Shown one piece after another: positions 15,062 through 23,391 of a DNA stretch of 34,948 nt. The translations under genes were made by a program, and so were the position numbers. Numbering within the stretch: position 1 is the first letter of the stretch; each line of letters starts with the position of its first letter. Source of the stretch: Clostridiales bacterium (lineage in GTDB: Bacteria; Bacillota; Clostridia; Oscillospirales; Ruminococcaceae); contig JAAYSW010000029.1 of assembly GCA_012523875.1 (NCBI GenBank), positions 1 through 34,948 of the forward strand, read 5' to 3'. The notes beneath the pieces were generated by a model. It made no database searches. It saw only the letters and a program-made list of their open reading frames with translations, and was not told where the DNA came from.

Positions 15062-15874
15062 TTACTTGTTTATTGGTATCCTTACTCGATATTCTATGTA
15101 ATCTTCATTTTGCGTCTTACTCGAGTTAGCTAAAATCCCCGCCGCTTGCATTGTTTCAACAGCTTTATTAATTGTATTAACAAATATCCTTACATCCTGG
15201 AACACCTTACTCCGCCTCTTATAGCTCTCTTTAACTTCATTTTTCCCTATAAAGTCTTCTATTGCCTGTTCCGTTCTCTCTACATTGAGATTAAACTTCA
15301 CGACCCTCTCAATTATTTTCATTCTATCTTCCTTACTAGCCAACTTCAACAACGCTCTTGCATGCCTTTCTGTTAGGCTATACCTCATAATAATCTCTTT
15401 TTCTTCATCGGAAAGCCTAAGCAATCTCAATTTATTTGCAATTGTACTCTGTGCCTTGCCAAGTTTTATCGCTGCATCTTCTTGAGTCATTCCATAATAC
15501 TCGATTAGCTTTTCAATTGCATTTGCCTCATCAAAAAATGATAAATCCTGTCTTTGAATATTTTCAACAAGGGCTAGTACAGCTGATGCCCTATCACTTA
15601 TATCCAATATTATGCCCGGAACATACTCAAGTCCAACTAATTTTGCAGCTCTAAGCCTTCTTTCACCAGCAATCAACTCATATCGCGTATCAAACTTTCT
15701 TAATGTTAATGGTTGCAAAATACCATTTTGCTTAATACTCTCCGCAAGCGATGAGATATCAGCGTGATCAAACTCAGTTCTCGGCTGATGTGGATTTGGT
15801 ACAATTTCATCAATAGATACTTGCACCACCTTATTTATCTGTTTTTCTTTTGTAAATCCTAAAAAAGCAGCCAT
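15062..15874 (-). CDS. noc: Nucleoid occlusion protein Noc (ParB family)
   Basis: ParB-family CTPase that binds Noc sites and the membrane to block division over the nucleoid (known in Bacillus). Features: IVPNPHQPRTEF, CTP box LIAGERRLRAA near residues 67-76, ENIQRQDLS, helix-turn-helix GKAQSTIANKLRLLRL, TERHARALL, and a C-terminal segment (VRIFVNTINKA, YRVRIPINK) that parallels Bacillus Noc closely. The N-terminus MAAFLGF could be the membrane-targeting helix. The ATG at 15874 is chosen because AAAGGAG lies nine bases upstream; the ATG at 15883 directly abuts that site. Its position between rsmG and parA supports Noc over a second ParB, but the distinction rests on similarity remembered, not searched. 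Confidence 0.88.
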   Translation of the reverse strand: MAAFLGFTKEKQINKVVQVSIDEIVPNPHQPRTEFDHADISSLAESIKQNGILQPLTLRKFDTRYELIAGERRLRAAKLVGLEYVPGIILDISDRASAVLALVENIQRQDLSFFDEANAIEKLIEYYGMTQEDAAIKLGKAQSTIANKLRLLRLSDEEKEIIMRYSLTERHARALLKLASKEDRMKIIERVVKFNLNVERTEQAIEDFIGKNEVKESYKRRSKVFQDVRIFVNTINKAVETMQAAGILANSSKTQNEDYIEYRVRIPINK

Positions 15875-15907
15875 TTTAAACATCTCCTTTCATTTCTACA
15901 CAAAAAA

Positions 15908-15929
15908 GCTGTGAAGGTAAGTTCACAGC
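15908..15929 (-). terminator. Intrinsic terminator between rsmG and noc
   Basis: GCTGTGAA/TTCACAGC with a 6-base loop followed by TTTTTTG on the minus strand, only about 34 bases before the noc ATG. It ends the rpmH-rsmG transcript, but also lies downstream of a TATAAT at 15944-15949 that may belong to a noc promoter. Confidence 0.88.
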
Positions 15930-16031
15930 CCCTTCTATATTCAATTATACATCAACTGGGAAATTATTTCCACCAAAGAATTAATGCTAAAAAGGATATT
16001 TTATTATGATATTTATTATTGCACGACAAAA

Positions 16032-16739
16032 TTATAGGGGATTATTTTTAATCTGACCGCTATTTCTAGGATATTTTAGCGGAGTATGCGTTATTTTTCT
16101 TATGATAATTACTCTTCTTTGTTCTAAACCATCCAGATAATATCCAACATCATCAATAATCTCTCCACCTAAGGCATTAATTGCATTCTTTGCAAGAGAA
16201 ACATCCTCATTTGGACCCTTCATGGCAATAAAACTACCACCTAGCTTAACGAATGGTAAACAATATTCGCATAATTTCGGCAAGCCTGCAACAGCCCTTG
16301 CAACTGAAAAATCGAATTTCTCCCGATATACTTCCTCTTTTCCAAGCAACTCAGCACGACTATGAACACACTCATACTCAATTCCAAGCTTATTTTTCAA
16401 CTCCATAAGAAAATTCACACGCTTATTTAAGCTATCCAAAAGTGTAAAGTTTAAATCTCCCCGATAGAGTTTCAACGGCACAGAAGGCAAGCCTGCCCCC
16501 GTGCCAACATCAATAATGCTCGCTTTCTCTGGTATTTTTGCATGAATATCTAGTAAAATACTATCTAAAAAATGTTTTATAAATATTTCCCTTGGATCAA
16601 TAATTGCGGTTAAATTTATCTTTTGGTTATATCCACATAAAAAATCTGCATAAACATCAAGCTTTTCATATAAATTATTATTAAATTTTAAGCCATTTCT
16701 ATTGAAAATTTCCTCACAAATCTTATAATCAGCTAACAT
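16032..16739 (-). CDS. rsmG: 16S rRNA (guanine-527-N7)-methyltransferase RsmG
   Basis: Methylates G527 of 16S rRNA; loss gives low-level streptomycin resistance in several bacteria. The 235 residues fit. The SAM-binding motif IDVGTGAGLPSVPLKL is at about residues 71-86, preceded by NLTAI and followed by LDSLNKRVNFL and the VARAVAGL segment of the family. The ATG at 16739 overlaps the last 11 bases of mnmG (shared AATGTTAGCTGA) with AAAGG upstream; translational coupling is likely. A longer in-frame start inside mnmG has no ribosome site. Confidence 0.96.
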   Translation of the reverse strand: MLADYKICEEIFNRNGLKFNNNLYEKLDVYADFLCGYNQKINLTAIIDPREIFIKHFLDSILLDIHAKIPEKASIIDVGTGAGLPSVPLKLYRGDLNFTLLDSLNKRVNFLMELKNKLGIEYECVHSRAELLGKEEVYREKFDFSVARAVAGLPKLCEYCLPFVKLGGSFIAMKGPNEDVSLAKNAINALGGEIIDDVGYYLDGLEQRRVIIIRKITHTPLKYPRNSGQIKNNPL

Positions 16740-18615
16740 TCTGCCTGCCTTTCTGCTCAAGCCATACAACTAAAATTGAAATATCTGCTGGTGAAACCCC
16801 TGAAATTCTAGATGCCTGCCCAATATTTTCAGGCTTAAGCTTATTTAATTTTTCCATTGCCTCAAGACGCAAACCACGTATTTGCGTATAATCTAAATCC
16901 TCAGGCAAAAGCTTTGATTCAAACTTCCTCATCTGATTAATATGTTCTAGTTGCTTTTTAATATATCCATCATATTTTATTTGCAAATTAACTTGTTCAG
17001 AAATATCATCACTAAGTAGCTTTCTTTCAACATCAAAAGGAGCAATTGTTGAATAATCAAGCTGTGGACGTCGTATTAAATCTGCTAATTTGCATCCTGT
17101 AGATAGCGGTGAAGTCCCTTTTTCAATGAGAAAATCGTTTAATTTGATACTTGGAGCAATATTTAGCTTACTAACCCGCTTTATTTCTTCATCAATTTCC
17201 TTCATCTTACTTTTAAGTCTATTATACCTCTCTGCACTAACCAAACCAATCCTATAACCAGTTGGTATGAGCCGCTGATCAGCATTATCCTGACGCAAAA
17301 TCAACCTATATTCGCTCCTGGAAGTCATCATTCTGTAGGGATCCTGGCAGCCTTTTATGACTAAATCATCAATAAGTGTACCAATATATGAACTCGCCCT
17401 ATCAAGAATTAACATTTCCCTGCCAAAAACTCTGCTTACAGCATTGATCCCTGCAACAAGTCCCTGTGCTGCCGCCTCCTCATAGCCAGAACTGCCATTG
17501 AATTGTCCTGCACCGAAAAGCCCCTTAATCTGTCTAAATTCAAGAGTTGAACGCAACTGGGTTGGATTGCAACACTCATATTCGATTGCATATGCAGGTC
17601 GCATAATTTCTATATTTTCAAAACCTTTAATTGTCCTTAGGAATTTCAACTGAATATCCTCTGGAAGTGACGTAGATAGGCCCTGTAGATAACATTCATC
17701 CGTATCAATCCCCATAGGTTCCACAAAAACCTGATGCCTATCCTTATCAGCAAAACGCACAACTTTGTCCTCTATTGAAGGACAATATCTTGGTCCAATT
17801 CCATCTATTCTCCCCGAATACATTGGCGATCTATGCAAGTTTTCCTTGATAATCCTATGTGTTTCCTCATTGGTATAAGCAATATAGCACGAAACTAGGT
17901 TCTTTATTGTACTTTTATCCGTTTCGAAGGAAAGTGGAAATATTTCTTCATCTCCACATTGCTCCTGTAAAACGCTAAAATCAATGCTTCTCCTGTGTGC
18001 CCTGCAAGGAGTACCAGTTTTAAATCGCCTTAACTCTATCCCATGTTTTTTTAAACTCTCATCTAAACCTTTTGCTGGAAGTGCCGCATCGGGTCCACTA
18101 TCATAAGAAGCCTCTCCTATATGGATTGTGCTTCTCAAGTATGTGCCTGTTGAAATAATTACAGCATTAGCGTAATAAATTCCACCAAGCGACGTAACTA
18201 CGCCCCTTACCTCGCCATCCTCCACAATAACTTCAGTAATTTCAGCTTGCTTTATATCCAAGTTTTCCTGCAATTCACAAACTCTCTTCATATAATTATG
18301 ATACTTTACCCTATCTGCCTGGATTCGCAAACTGTGAACAGCAGGTCCCTTTCCCTTGTTTAGCATACGGCTTTGGATAACACTGGCATCGGATGCTCTG
18401 CCCATTTCACCGCCCAAAGCATCAATTTCACGAACAAGATGTCCTTTAGCAGTTCCACCTATCGATGGATTGCAGGGCAAATTAGCAATTTGGTCGAGTG
18501 AAATCGTGAACATTACAGTTTTACAGCCAAGACGTGCTGCTACAAGACCTGCCTCGACACCAGCATGCCCACCACCAATGATTATTATATCATACTTCCC
18601 CATTTCAAAACTCAA
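16729..18615 (-). CDS. mnmG: tRNA uridine-34 carboxymethylaminomethyl enzyme MnmG (GidA)
   Basis: FAD enzyme that with MnmE adds (carboxy)methylaminomethyl groups to U34 of several tRNAs. About 628 residues. The N-terminal FAD fold shows IIIIGGGHAGVEAG, followed by NLPCNPSIGGTAKGHLVREIDALGG. The GCNPTQL-type motif appears as CCNPTQLRSTLEF, and SRSEYRLILRQDNADQRL is typical. The start is ambiguous: an ATG at 18603 gives the usual family N-terminus (MGKYD), but GGAGGTGAT is 21 bases before it; the TTG at 18615 is nine bases from GGAGG and is chosen. It lies between mnmE and rsmG. Confidence 0.95.
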   Translation of the reverse strand: MSFEMGKYDIIIIGGGHAGVEAGLVAARLGCKTVMFTISLDQIANLPCNPSIGGTAKGHLVREIDALGGEMGRASDASVIQSRMLNKGKGPAVHSLRIQADRVKYHNYMKRVCELQENLDIKQAEITEVIVEDGEVRGVVTSLGGIYYANAVIISTGTYLRSTIHIGEASYDSGPDAALPAKGLDESLKKHGIELRRFKTGTPCRAHRRSIDFSVLQEQCGDEEIFPLSFETDKSTIKNLVSCYIAYTNEETHRIIKENLHRSPMYSGRIDGIGPRYCPSIEDKVVRFADKDRHQVFVEPMGIDTDECYLQGLSTSLPEDIQLKFLRTIKGFENIEIMRPAYAIEYECCNPTQLRSTLEFRQIKGLFGAGQFNGSSGYEEAAAQGLVAGINAVSRVFGREMLILDRASSYIGTLIDDLVIKGCQDPYRMMTSRSEYRLILRQDNADQRLIPTGYRIGLVSAERYNRLKSKMKEIDEEIKRVSKLNIAPSIKLNDFLIEKGTSPLSTGCKLADLIRRPQLDYSTIAPFDVERKLLSDDISEQVNLQIKYDGYIKKQLEHINQMRKFESKLLPEDLDYTQIRGLRLEAMEKLNKLKPENIGQASRISGVSPADISILVVWLEQKGRQNVS

Positions 18616-18639
18616 AACCAATCACCTCCAAAATAAAAA

Positions 18640-20004
18640 TTACTTACCAATACAAAATCTTGAAAAAACCTCATTTAAGACTGTTTCCGACACCCTTTCA
18701 CCAGTAAGTTCCAATAAGTACGCTGCCGCTTCATCAAGTATAATTGTAATTGCATCTAACAATTCCCCCTGTTCTAAAGCATTTATGCTATCTAGAACTA
18801 GTTCTTCGGCCTTGGTAATGCAATTTTTCTGCCTTTCGTTAGCGATAATTCCTTTTTCAGCCTCAATATCTTCATGAAGAAACATCTCATTCACTGCATT
18901 TATAAGTCCTTCAATTCCTTCATTATTTTTCGCAGAAATTTCAACTATATATTTAAAATTTTCATTAATTAAATTTCTATCCAACGCTGATTTTTCGTCA
19001 ATTTTATTTATAACTGCAATTGATTTCCTATTCGATAATTTTTCAATTAATTTCAAATCTTCATCAGTAATTTCGCTAGAATTATCAAAAAGAGCAAGCA
19101 CCAAATCTGCCTCATCAATTCTTTTAAAAGCAAGGTTTACGCCAATACCCTCCACAATATCATCAGTTTTTCTTATCCCTGCCGTATCTGAAAGTCTAAG
19201 TTTTATCTCACCGAGTTGAACAGTTTCTTCAATAATATCCCTTGTTGTTCCAGCAACATCTGTGACAATACTTCTTTCAAAGCCACTCAAGCAATTCATT
19301 AGCGTCGATTTTCCCACATTAGGCTTACCAGAAATAACTGTATTTATGCCCTCACGAATAATCCTACCATAATCATATGTTTTGTTAGTTTCCACCAAGG
19401 ATTCATATATGCCTTTCAGCGTTTCCAATAAGTTTTCTGGGTCAACTTCTGGAATATCGTCCTCTGGAAAGTCTGCCCAAGCTGCTAAATCCCCTAAAAC
19501 TGATATAATTCTACGTTTAATTTTATCAATTCTCCTAAAAATAGCACCATCTTTTAAAGCAATGGCATATTTCAACTCACTTTTTCCACCCGCACTAATT
19601 AAATCAATAACAGCTTCAGCCTGCGTCAACGATAATTTTCCGTTAAGAAATGCTCTCTTTGTGAATTCACCAGCCTCTGCAGGCTTCGCACCGTTTTCAA
19701 AAATAAGCCTAAGTATTTTCTTGGTAATATAAACCCCACCATGGCATGAAATTTCCACAACATCCTCACCCGTATAGCTTTTAGGTGCCTTAAAAACTGA
19801 TAAAATAACCTCATCAACATGGGTATCTTCTCCATCCACCACAGCACCATGGGCACAGGTATAACCTTGCATCTCAGAAATTTTCTTGCCACTAGTAGAT
19901 CTAAAAATTTTCTCAGCTACTCCTATCGATTTTTCGCCTGAAATTCTTATAACAGAAATTCCTCCAACAGCATTTGGAGTAGAAATTGCAGCAATTGTAG
20001 GCAT
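18640..20004 (-). CDS. mnmE: tRNA modification GTPase MnmE (TrmE)
   Basis: Partner of MnmG in U34 modification, using GTP hydrolysis and a folate-derived one-carbon unit. The 454 residues are typical. The N-terminal folate-binding domain starts TIAAISTPNAVGGISVIRISG. A helical domain holds the inserted G domain: GKPNVGKST near residue 225, switch TDVAGTTRD, DTAGIRKTDD and NKID. The C-terminus ends FCIGK, the conserved catalytic-Cys motif of the family. GGAGG precedes the ATG. It follows jag after a stem-loop and precedes mnmG by 24 bases. Confidence 0.97.
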   Translation of the reverse strand: MPTIAAISTPNAVGGISVIRISGEKSIGVAEKIFRSTSGKKISEMQGYTCAHGAVVDGEDTHVDEVILSVFKAPKSYTGEDVVEISCHGGVYITKKILRLIFENGAKPAEAGEFTKRAFLNGKLSLTQAEAVIDLISAGGKSELKYAIALKDGAIFRRIDKIKRRIISVLGDLAAWADFPEDDIPEVDPENLLETLKGIYESLVETNKTYDYGRIIREGINTVISGKPNVGKSTLMNCLSGFERSIVTDVAGTTRDIIEETVQLGEIKLRLSDTAGIRKTDDIVEGIGVNLAFKRIDEADLVLALFDNSSEITDEDLKLIEKLSNRKSIAVINKIDEKSALDRNLINENFKYIVEISAKNNEGIEGLINAVNEMFLHEDIEAEKGIIANERQKNCITKAEELVLDSINALEQGELLDAITIILDEAAAYLLELTGERVSETVLNEVFSRFCIGK

Positions 20005-20047
20005 TTTTCCCTCCTATATTTTCACATAAATAAATATAAATTACACA

Positions 20048-20080
20048 AAAGCACCTGTTTATGGTTAAAACAAGTGCTTT
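20048..20080 (-). terminator. Stem-loop between jag and mnmE
   Basis: AAAGCACTTGTTT pairs with AAACAGGTGCTTT (13 bp with one G-U) around a 7-base loop. The T run after it on the minus strand is poor (TTGTGTAATTT), so it may be a weak terminator or an mRNA-processing or stability element. Confidence 0.55.
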
Positions 20081-20102
20081 CACTCACTGAATAACTTTAT
20101 CA

Positions 20103-20873
20103 TTAAATATCAACTTTTCCATATAACCCCGAACCAATATCCTTATCAGGAATGGGTTTTTTATAATCTTTTTCAAAACTTGTTTTTAAATCAAGAGAAC
20201 GTGGCCCCTCCTGTTTTCTAGGATTATTTCTCTTTTCACCACGTGGTCTGTCTGGCTTCCTATTAACTGGATAAATTATAACTTTCCTAAACGGCTCCTC
20301 ACCGACAGAACGTGAATAAACTCCCTCAATTTCGGAAACAGTTGAATGGATAATTCTTCTTTCATAAGGATTCATTGGTTCTAAAGCTGATGAACGACCC
20401 TTTTTTAAAACGGAATTAGAAATTTTTGTAGCAAGTTCAATAATCGTATTCTTACGCTTTTCTCTATACCCACCGCTATCAAGCACGATTCTATGGTAAT
20501 TCTGGCTTCCCCTATTTGCAGCCATTGAAACTATATATTGAATTGCATCAAGAGTTTCTCCCCTTCTTCCAATAATTGCACCAACATCTTCACCCTCGAT
20601 ATTAATCGCTGTATTATCATCACTTTCCACAACATTAATATCATATGAAATCCCTAACTTGTCCAATATTTTCTTTAGATACTCAACAGCAATTTCGGTT
20701 TTCGTAGGATTATAAACAGCATTAATTCTTGCCTCACCTTTAAGCCTACCAAGAAAACCTTTTTTTGGTTCTTCAATAATTACATATGAAATCTTACTTT
20801 CTTCAACCCCAAAAGTTTGAACCGCTGCCTGTATAGCTTCCTCAACAGTTTTTCCTGTAAAAATCCCTTCCAT
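20103..20873 (-). CDS. khpB: RNA-binding protein KhpB/Jag
   Basis: RNA-binding protein linked to cell elongation and small-RNA biology in Bacillota. The 256 residues contain an N-terminal Jag domain (FTGKTVEEAIQAAVQTFGVEE and the GFLGRL segment), a KH domain with GRRG (IIGRRGETLDAIQYI), and an R3H domain (ERRIIHSTVSEI). A charged Arg/Lys/Pro-rich tail follows. The ATG at 20873 is chosen because GGAGG lies eight bases upstream; the in-frame TTG at 20888 sits on that site. It directly follows yidC, the conserved pairing. Confidence 0.95.
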   Translation of the reverse strand: MEGIFTGKTVEEAIQAAVQTFGVEESKISYVIIEEPKKGFLGRLKGEARINAVYNPTKTEIAVEYLKKILDKLGISYDINVVESDDNTAINIEGEDVGAIIGRRGETLDAIQYIVSMAANRGSQNYHRIVLDSGGYREKRKNTIIELATKISNSVLKKGRSSALEPMNPYERRIIHSTVSEIEGVYSRSVGEEPFRKVIIYPVNRKPDRPRGEKRNNPRKQEGPRSLDLKTSFEKDYKKPIPDKDIGSGLYGKVDI

Positions 20874-20892
20874 AAAGCCTTCCTCCAATCTG

Positions 20893-22017
20893 CTAATCCT
20901 TATCGTCGCTTAGCTCATCACCGTATTTTTCAGCCATTCTTCTACGGGCATCCTTTAATAATTCACGATTATATGCATTAAGCTCTGAACGTGATAATCC
21001 TTCTGTTTCGTCAGAATAATTAACTCTATTTGAAGCTGAACCTTGGCTACCATTATTTTGCTGATTCATCAATTCCTGTTGCTCCAACATTTTTTGCATT
21101 AAGCCTGGTTTTCTTTTCTTTGCCTTTTCTTTTTCGATTGCAGAAACAATTTCAACTCGCTCGGGAGTAAAATAAACATCCAAAGCAATTGCCTGAATTA
21201 TTGCTACAATTGTAGATATTATCCAATAAAATCCAACCCCAGATGGAACTTTAAATGCAAACCAAACTGAGAAAACAGGCATTACATAAAGTAAAGCACT
21301 CATTGCCCCCATTGAAGGCATATCAGGAGTATTTTTTTTCTGTATCCTTTGTGTAATCAAAGTCATAACGAGCTGACTCACACCTGCAACTATGGGTATT
21401 AAGAATAGTAACACTGCTGTTTTATCCCAAACCTCAGGTTTAAATTGAGGTGTTGCACCCAAATCTATCCCCATAAACTTACTATTAAAACCTGAAAGTT
21501 TATCAAGAAAACCATTTACTGAGTTAAACTCGGCTTGATTATCTCTTACATAAGAAAGTATTTTCAATTCCTCACGCAAATCGTTTTTCATAAACATATC
21601 AGGAACTGATTTTGTAATAATATCTTTTGTCTTTTCTATTGTATTCCCACTAATTCTCAAGATATGCGAAAGAGGTTTATAAACAACATCTAATACACCA
21701 AAAAGAAATAAAAACTGTATAAGCATCGGCAAACAGCTTGCCATTGGATTTATCCCCTCTTGCTGTTGAAGCTTCATCTGTTCTTCTTGGATTCGCTGTG
21801 GATTATTTGCATATGCTTTTTTTATAGCTGCCATCTTTGGTGCTAAAGCCCTACTTCTGACGATATTTTTCTGTTGTTTAAAGTTCATAGGAAACATAAT
21901 AATTCTAGTAATAATTGTAAATAAAATAATTGATATTCCATAATTCTTTACAACTGAATATATTCCCCACATTATTAAACCAAAGGGTTTACCTATAATT
22001 GTATATATTGTATTCAT
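20893..22017 (-). CDS. yidC: Membrane protein insertase YidC/OxaA
   Basis: Inserts proteins into the cytoplasmic membrane, alone or with SecYEG. The 374 residues show five hydrophobic segments: about 10-45 (first helix or pair), GINPMASCLPMLIQFLFLFGVLDVV, AVLLFLIPIVAGVSQLVMTLI, and two late helices around PVFSVWFAF and GFYWIISTIVAIIQAI. The Arg of TRIIMFPMNFKQQ is the conserved substrate-groove Arg. No lipobox is seen. An extracytoplasmic loop of about 90 residues between the second and third main segments is longer than in Bacillus SpoIIIJ. GGAGG lies five bases before the ATG at 22017; the upstream TTG overlaps it. Confidence 0.95.
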   Translation of the reverse strand: MNTIYTIIGKPFGLIMWGIYSVVKNYGISIILFTIITRIIMFPMNFKQQKNIVRSRALAPKMAAIKKAYANNPQRIQEEQMKLQQQEGINPMASCLPMLIQFLFLFGVLDVVYKPLSHILRISGNTIEKTKDIITKSVPDMFMKNDLREELKILSYVRDNQAEFNSVNGFLDKLSGFNSKFMGIDLGATPQFKPEVWDKTAVLLFLIPIVAGVSQLVMTLITQRIQKKNTPDMPSMGAMSALLYVMPVFSVWFAFKVPSGVGFYWIISTIVAIIQAIALDVYFTPERVEIVSAIEKEKAKKRKPGLMQKMLEQQELMNQQNNGSQGSASNRVNYSDETEGLSRSELNAYNRELLKDARRRMAEKYGDELSDDKD

Positions 22018-22042
22018 TAAATCCTCCAAAGGTTACATTAGA

Positions 22043-22285
22043 TTATTTATTTTTATGCTTAAAGAAGTGGAATTCGTCAGGAACATAATCGATTCCTCCA
22101 ATATTCCATGGATTGCATCTTATAAGCCTATAAAAAGCAAGCCACAAGCCCCTAAAAACACCAAATTTTTGAAAAGCTTGCACAGCATAAGCTGAACAAG
22201 TCGGATAAAACCGACAACAAGGTGGTTTTAGCGGTGATATAAATTTCTGGTAACCCTTTATAAACAAAATAAATATTTTTTTCAT
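22043..22285 (-). CDS. yidD: Membrane protein insertion efficiency factor YidD
   Basis: Small amphipathic membrane-associated protein that assists YidC-mediated insertion. The 80 residues contain the signature [19 protein letters not shown] and the late [15 protein letters not shown]. It sits eight bases after rnpA and about 25 before yidC, the standard order. Confidence 0.96.
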   Translation of the reverse strand: MKKIFILFIKGYQKFISPLKPPCCRFYPTCSAYAVQAFQKFGVFRGLWLAFYRLIRCNPWNIGGIDYVPDEFHFFKHKNK

Positions 22286-22293
22286 AATTTATT

Positions 22294-22638
22294 TTAATTC
22301 TCAACAGCTTTAACAATCTCTCTAATTGCCCTATTTGACAAATAATTATTAACGATACCCAATTTTGTATCAGGAAGACAATTCCTAGCAACAATAACTA
22401 TATCAATCCCAATTGGCATCTTCAATTCATTTTCTCGGTAAATTTGCCTAATAATTCGTTTAGCACGGTTTCTTCTAACGGCATTACCTACCTTTTTTCC
22501 AGCAGTAATACCAAGTCTATTATAAGATAAATTATTTTTTCTTACATAGATAACAAGCCATTTAGAAATTATAGGTTTTCCTTTTTTATATAGCAAAAGG
22601 AAAATTTTATTATTATTTAATATTTCTGTATATAACAT
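22294..22638 (-). CDS. rnpA: Ribonuclease P protein component
   Basis: Protein subunit of RNase P, which trims tRNA 5' leaders together with the catalytic RNA (not in this window). 114 residues. The signature GITAGKKVGNAVRRNRAKRIIRQIYR near residues 44-70 supplies the conserved RNR surface. The ATG at 22638 is taken over the GTG two codons earlier; neither has a strong ribosome site, unusual in this window. A hairpin (22667-22688) lies 28 bases upstream. It follows rpmH after a terminator-like stem. Confidence 0.95.
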   Translation of the reverse strand: MLYTEILNNNKIFLLLYKKGKPIISKWLVIYVRKNNLSYNRLGITAGKKVGNAVRRNRAKRIIRQIYRENELKMPIGIDIVIVARNCLPDTKLGIVNNYLSNRAIREIVKAVEN

Positions 22639-22666
22639 AATCACAATTTTTCTGATATATTTTTGT

Positions 22667-22688
22667 AGGCGTGTTCAAAGACACGCCT
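22667..22688 (-). other. Leader hairpin before rnpA
   Basis: Perfect 8-bp stem AGGCGTGT/ACACGCCT with a 6-base loop, between the rpmH stop and rnpA. On the minus strand it lacks a following T run, so it is not a standard terminator of this transcript. It may be a processing or stability site, or act on antisense transcription. Confidence 0.5.
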
Positions 22689-22753
22689 TATTTGAGCATA
22701 AGTTTTAATCCTCTAAAATATCACAGGATTTACTAATAAAATAAAGTACAAAA

Positions 22754-22770
22754 GACCACAAGAAGTGGTC
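22754..22770 (-). terminator. Weak terminator between rpmH and rnpA
   Basis: GACCAC/GTGGTC with a 5-base loop, followed on the minus strand by TTTTGTACTTTA, nine bases after the rpmH stop. A partial terminator here would let L34 be made in excess of RnpA. Confidence 0.6.
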
Positions 22771-22778
22771 ATACTTGA

Positions 22779-22913
22779 TTAATGTGAGAGTCTAGCTCTG
22801 CCTCTAGCTCTTCTGCGAGCTAAAACCTTGCGACCGCTTTTTTTAGACATTCTCTTTAAAAAACCATGCTCTCTTTTTCTATGCAATTTCTTTGGCTGAT
22901 AAGTTCTTTTCAT
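22779..22913 (-). CDS. rpmH: Ribosomal protein bL34
   Basis: 44-residue, very basic protein of the large ribosomal subunit. It starts [20 protein letters not shown] and ends [12 protein letters not shown], matching L34 over its whole length. AAGGTT lies just before the ATG, with a further AAAGGGGG upstream. First gene of the leftward cluster, divergent from dnaA, with a consensus promoter at 23038-23066. Confidence 0.97.
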   Translation of the reverse strand: MKRTYQPKKLHRKREHGFLKRMSKKSGRKVLARRRARGRARLSH

Positions 22914-23037
22914 AACCTTAAAGCCCCCTTTCACAAAACTAACTAGATTTTAATACTTGGGTATATTAATACATCATCAATTTCTATTTTAAATATAAGT
23001 AAATACAATGTTGTATGCGTACAACCCTACAAAGTAG

Positions 23038-23066
23038 ATTATATACTAATAAATCTTACATGTCAA
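23038..23066 (-). promoter_or_regulatory. Consensus promoter of the rpmH cluster
   Basis: Perfect TTGACA and TATAAT on the minus strand with a 17-base spacer. The leader to rpmH is about 120 bases and contains a small hairpin GTTGTA/TACAAC (23010-23025). Confidence 0.88.
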
Positions 23067-23150
23067 GCAATTTATAAAATATTTTCTCAAAAATAAGTTA
23101 TAATTATTCTATTTCATAAAACTTATTATTTTTATAGCAGTTGATTATAA

Positions 23151-23181
23151 TTTTCAACATTTATTTATTTAATGTTGAAAA
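23151..23181. promoter_or_regulatory. Inverted pair of DnaA-box-like sites upstream of dnaA
   Basis: TTTTCAACA at 23151-23159 and its reverse complement TGTTGAAAA at 23173-23181. The second ends seven bases before the dnaA -35 element, a position suited to DnaA autoregulation. The rest of the 478-base rpmH-dnaA gap holds the two divergent promoters and an 11-T run at 23299-23309; I see nothing else in it. Confidence 0.65.
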
Positions 23182-23187
23182 TTACTC

Positions 23188-23216
23188 TTGCAAATCTATA
23201 CTTTATATGATATAAT
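23188..23216 (+). promoter_or_regulatory. Predicted dnaA promoter
   Basis: TTGCAA and perfect TATAAT with a 17-base spacer. The dnaA leader would be about 170 bases and very AT-rich, including an 11-T run at 23299-23309. Confidence 0.75.
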
Positions 23217-23391
23217 AAATATGATTTTATAATAAGTAAGTTGTATATTTCAATAGCTATTTTTTATTCGCTTTTTGATCATATTCTCTACTTAATTCTT
23301 TTTTTTTTTGTTTTTTATTGACTTATTATATATTATAATACTTAGGTTTCGTTACATATTATTTGGATTTCGGTTTTAAGGAGGCAAGGGT

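Noticed and set aside
15062-15874. Second true ParB instead of Noc
   Set aside because: Position between rsmG and parA and the N- and C-terminal segments fit Noc better. No Noc-binding site of the Bacillus type (ATTTCCCGGGAAAT) was noticed, so some doubt remains.
23281-23340. 11-T run before dnaA as a terminator
   Set aside because: No GC stem precedes the T run on the plus strand.
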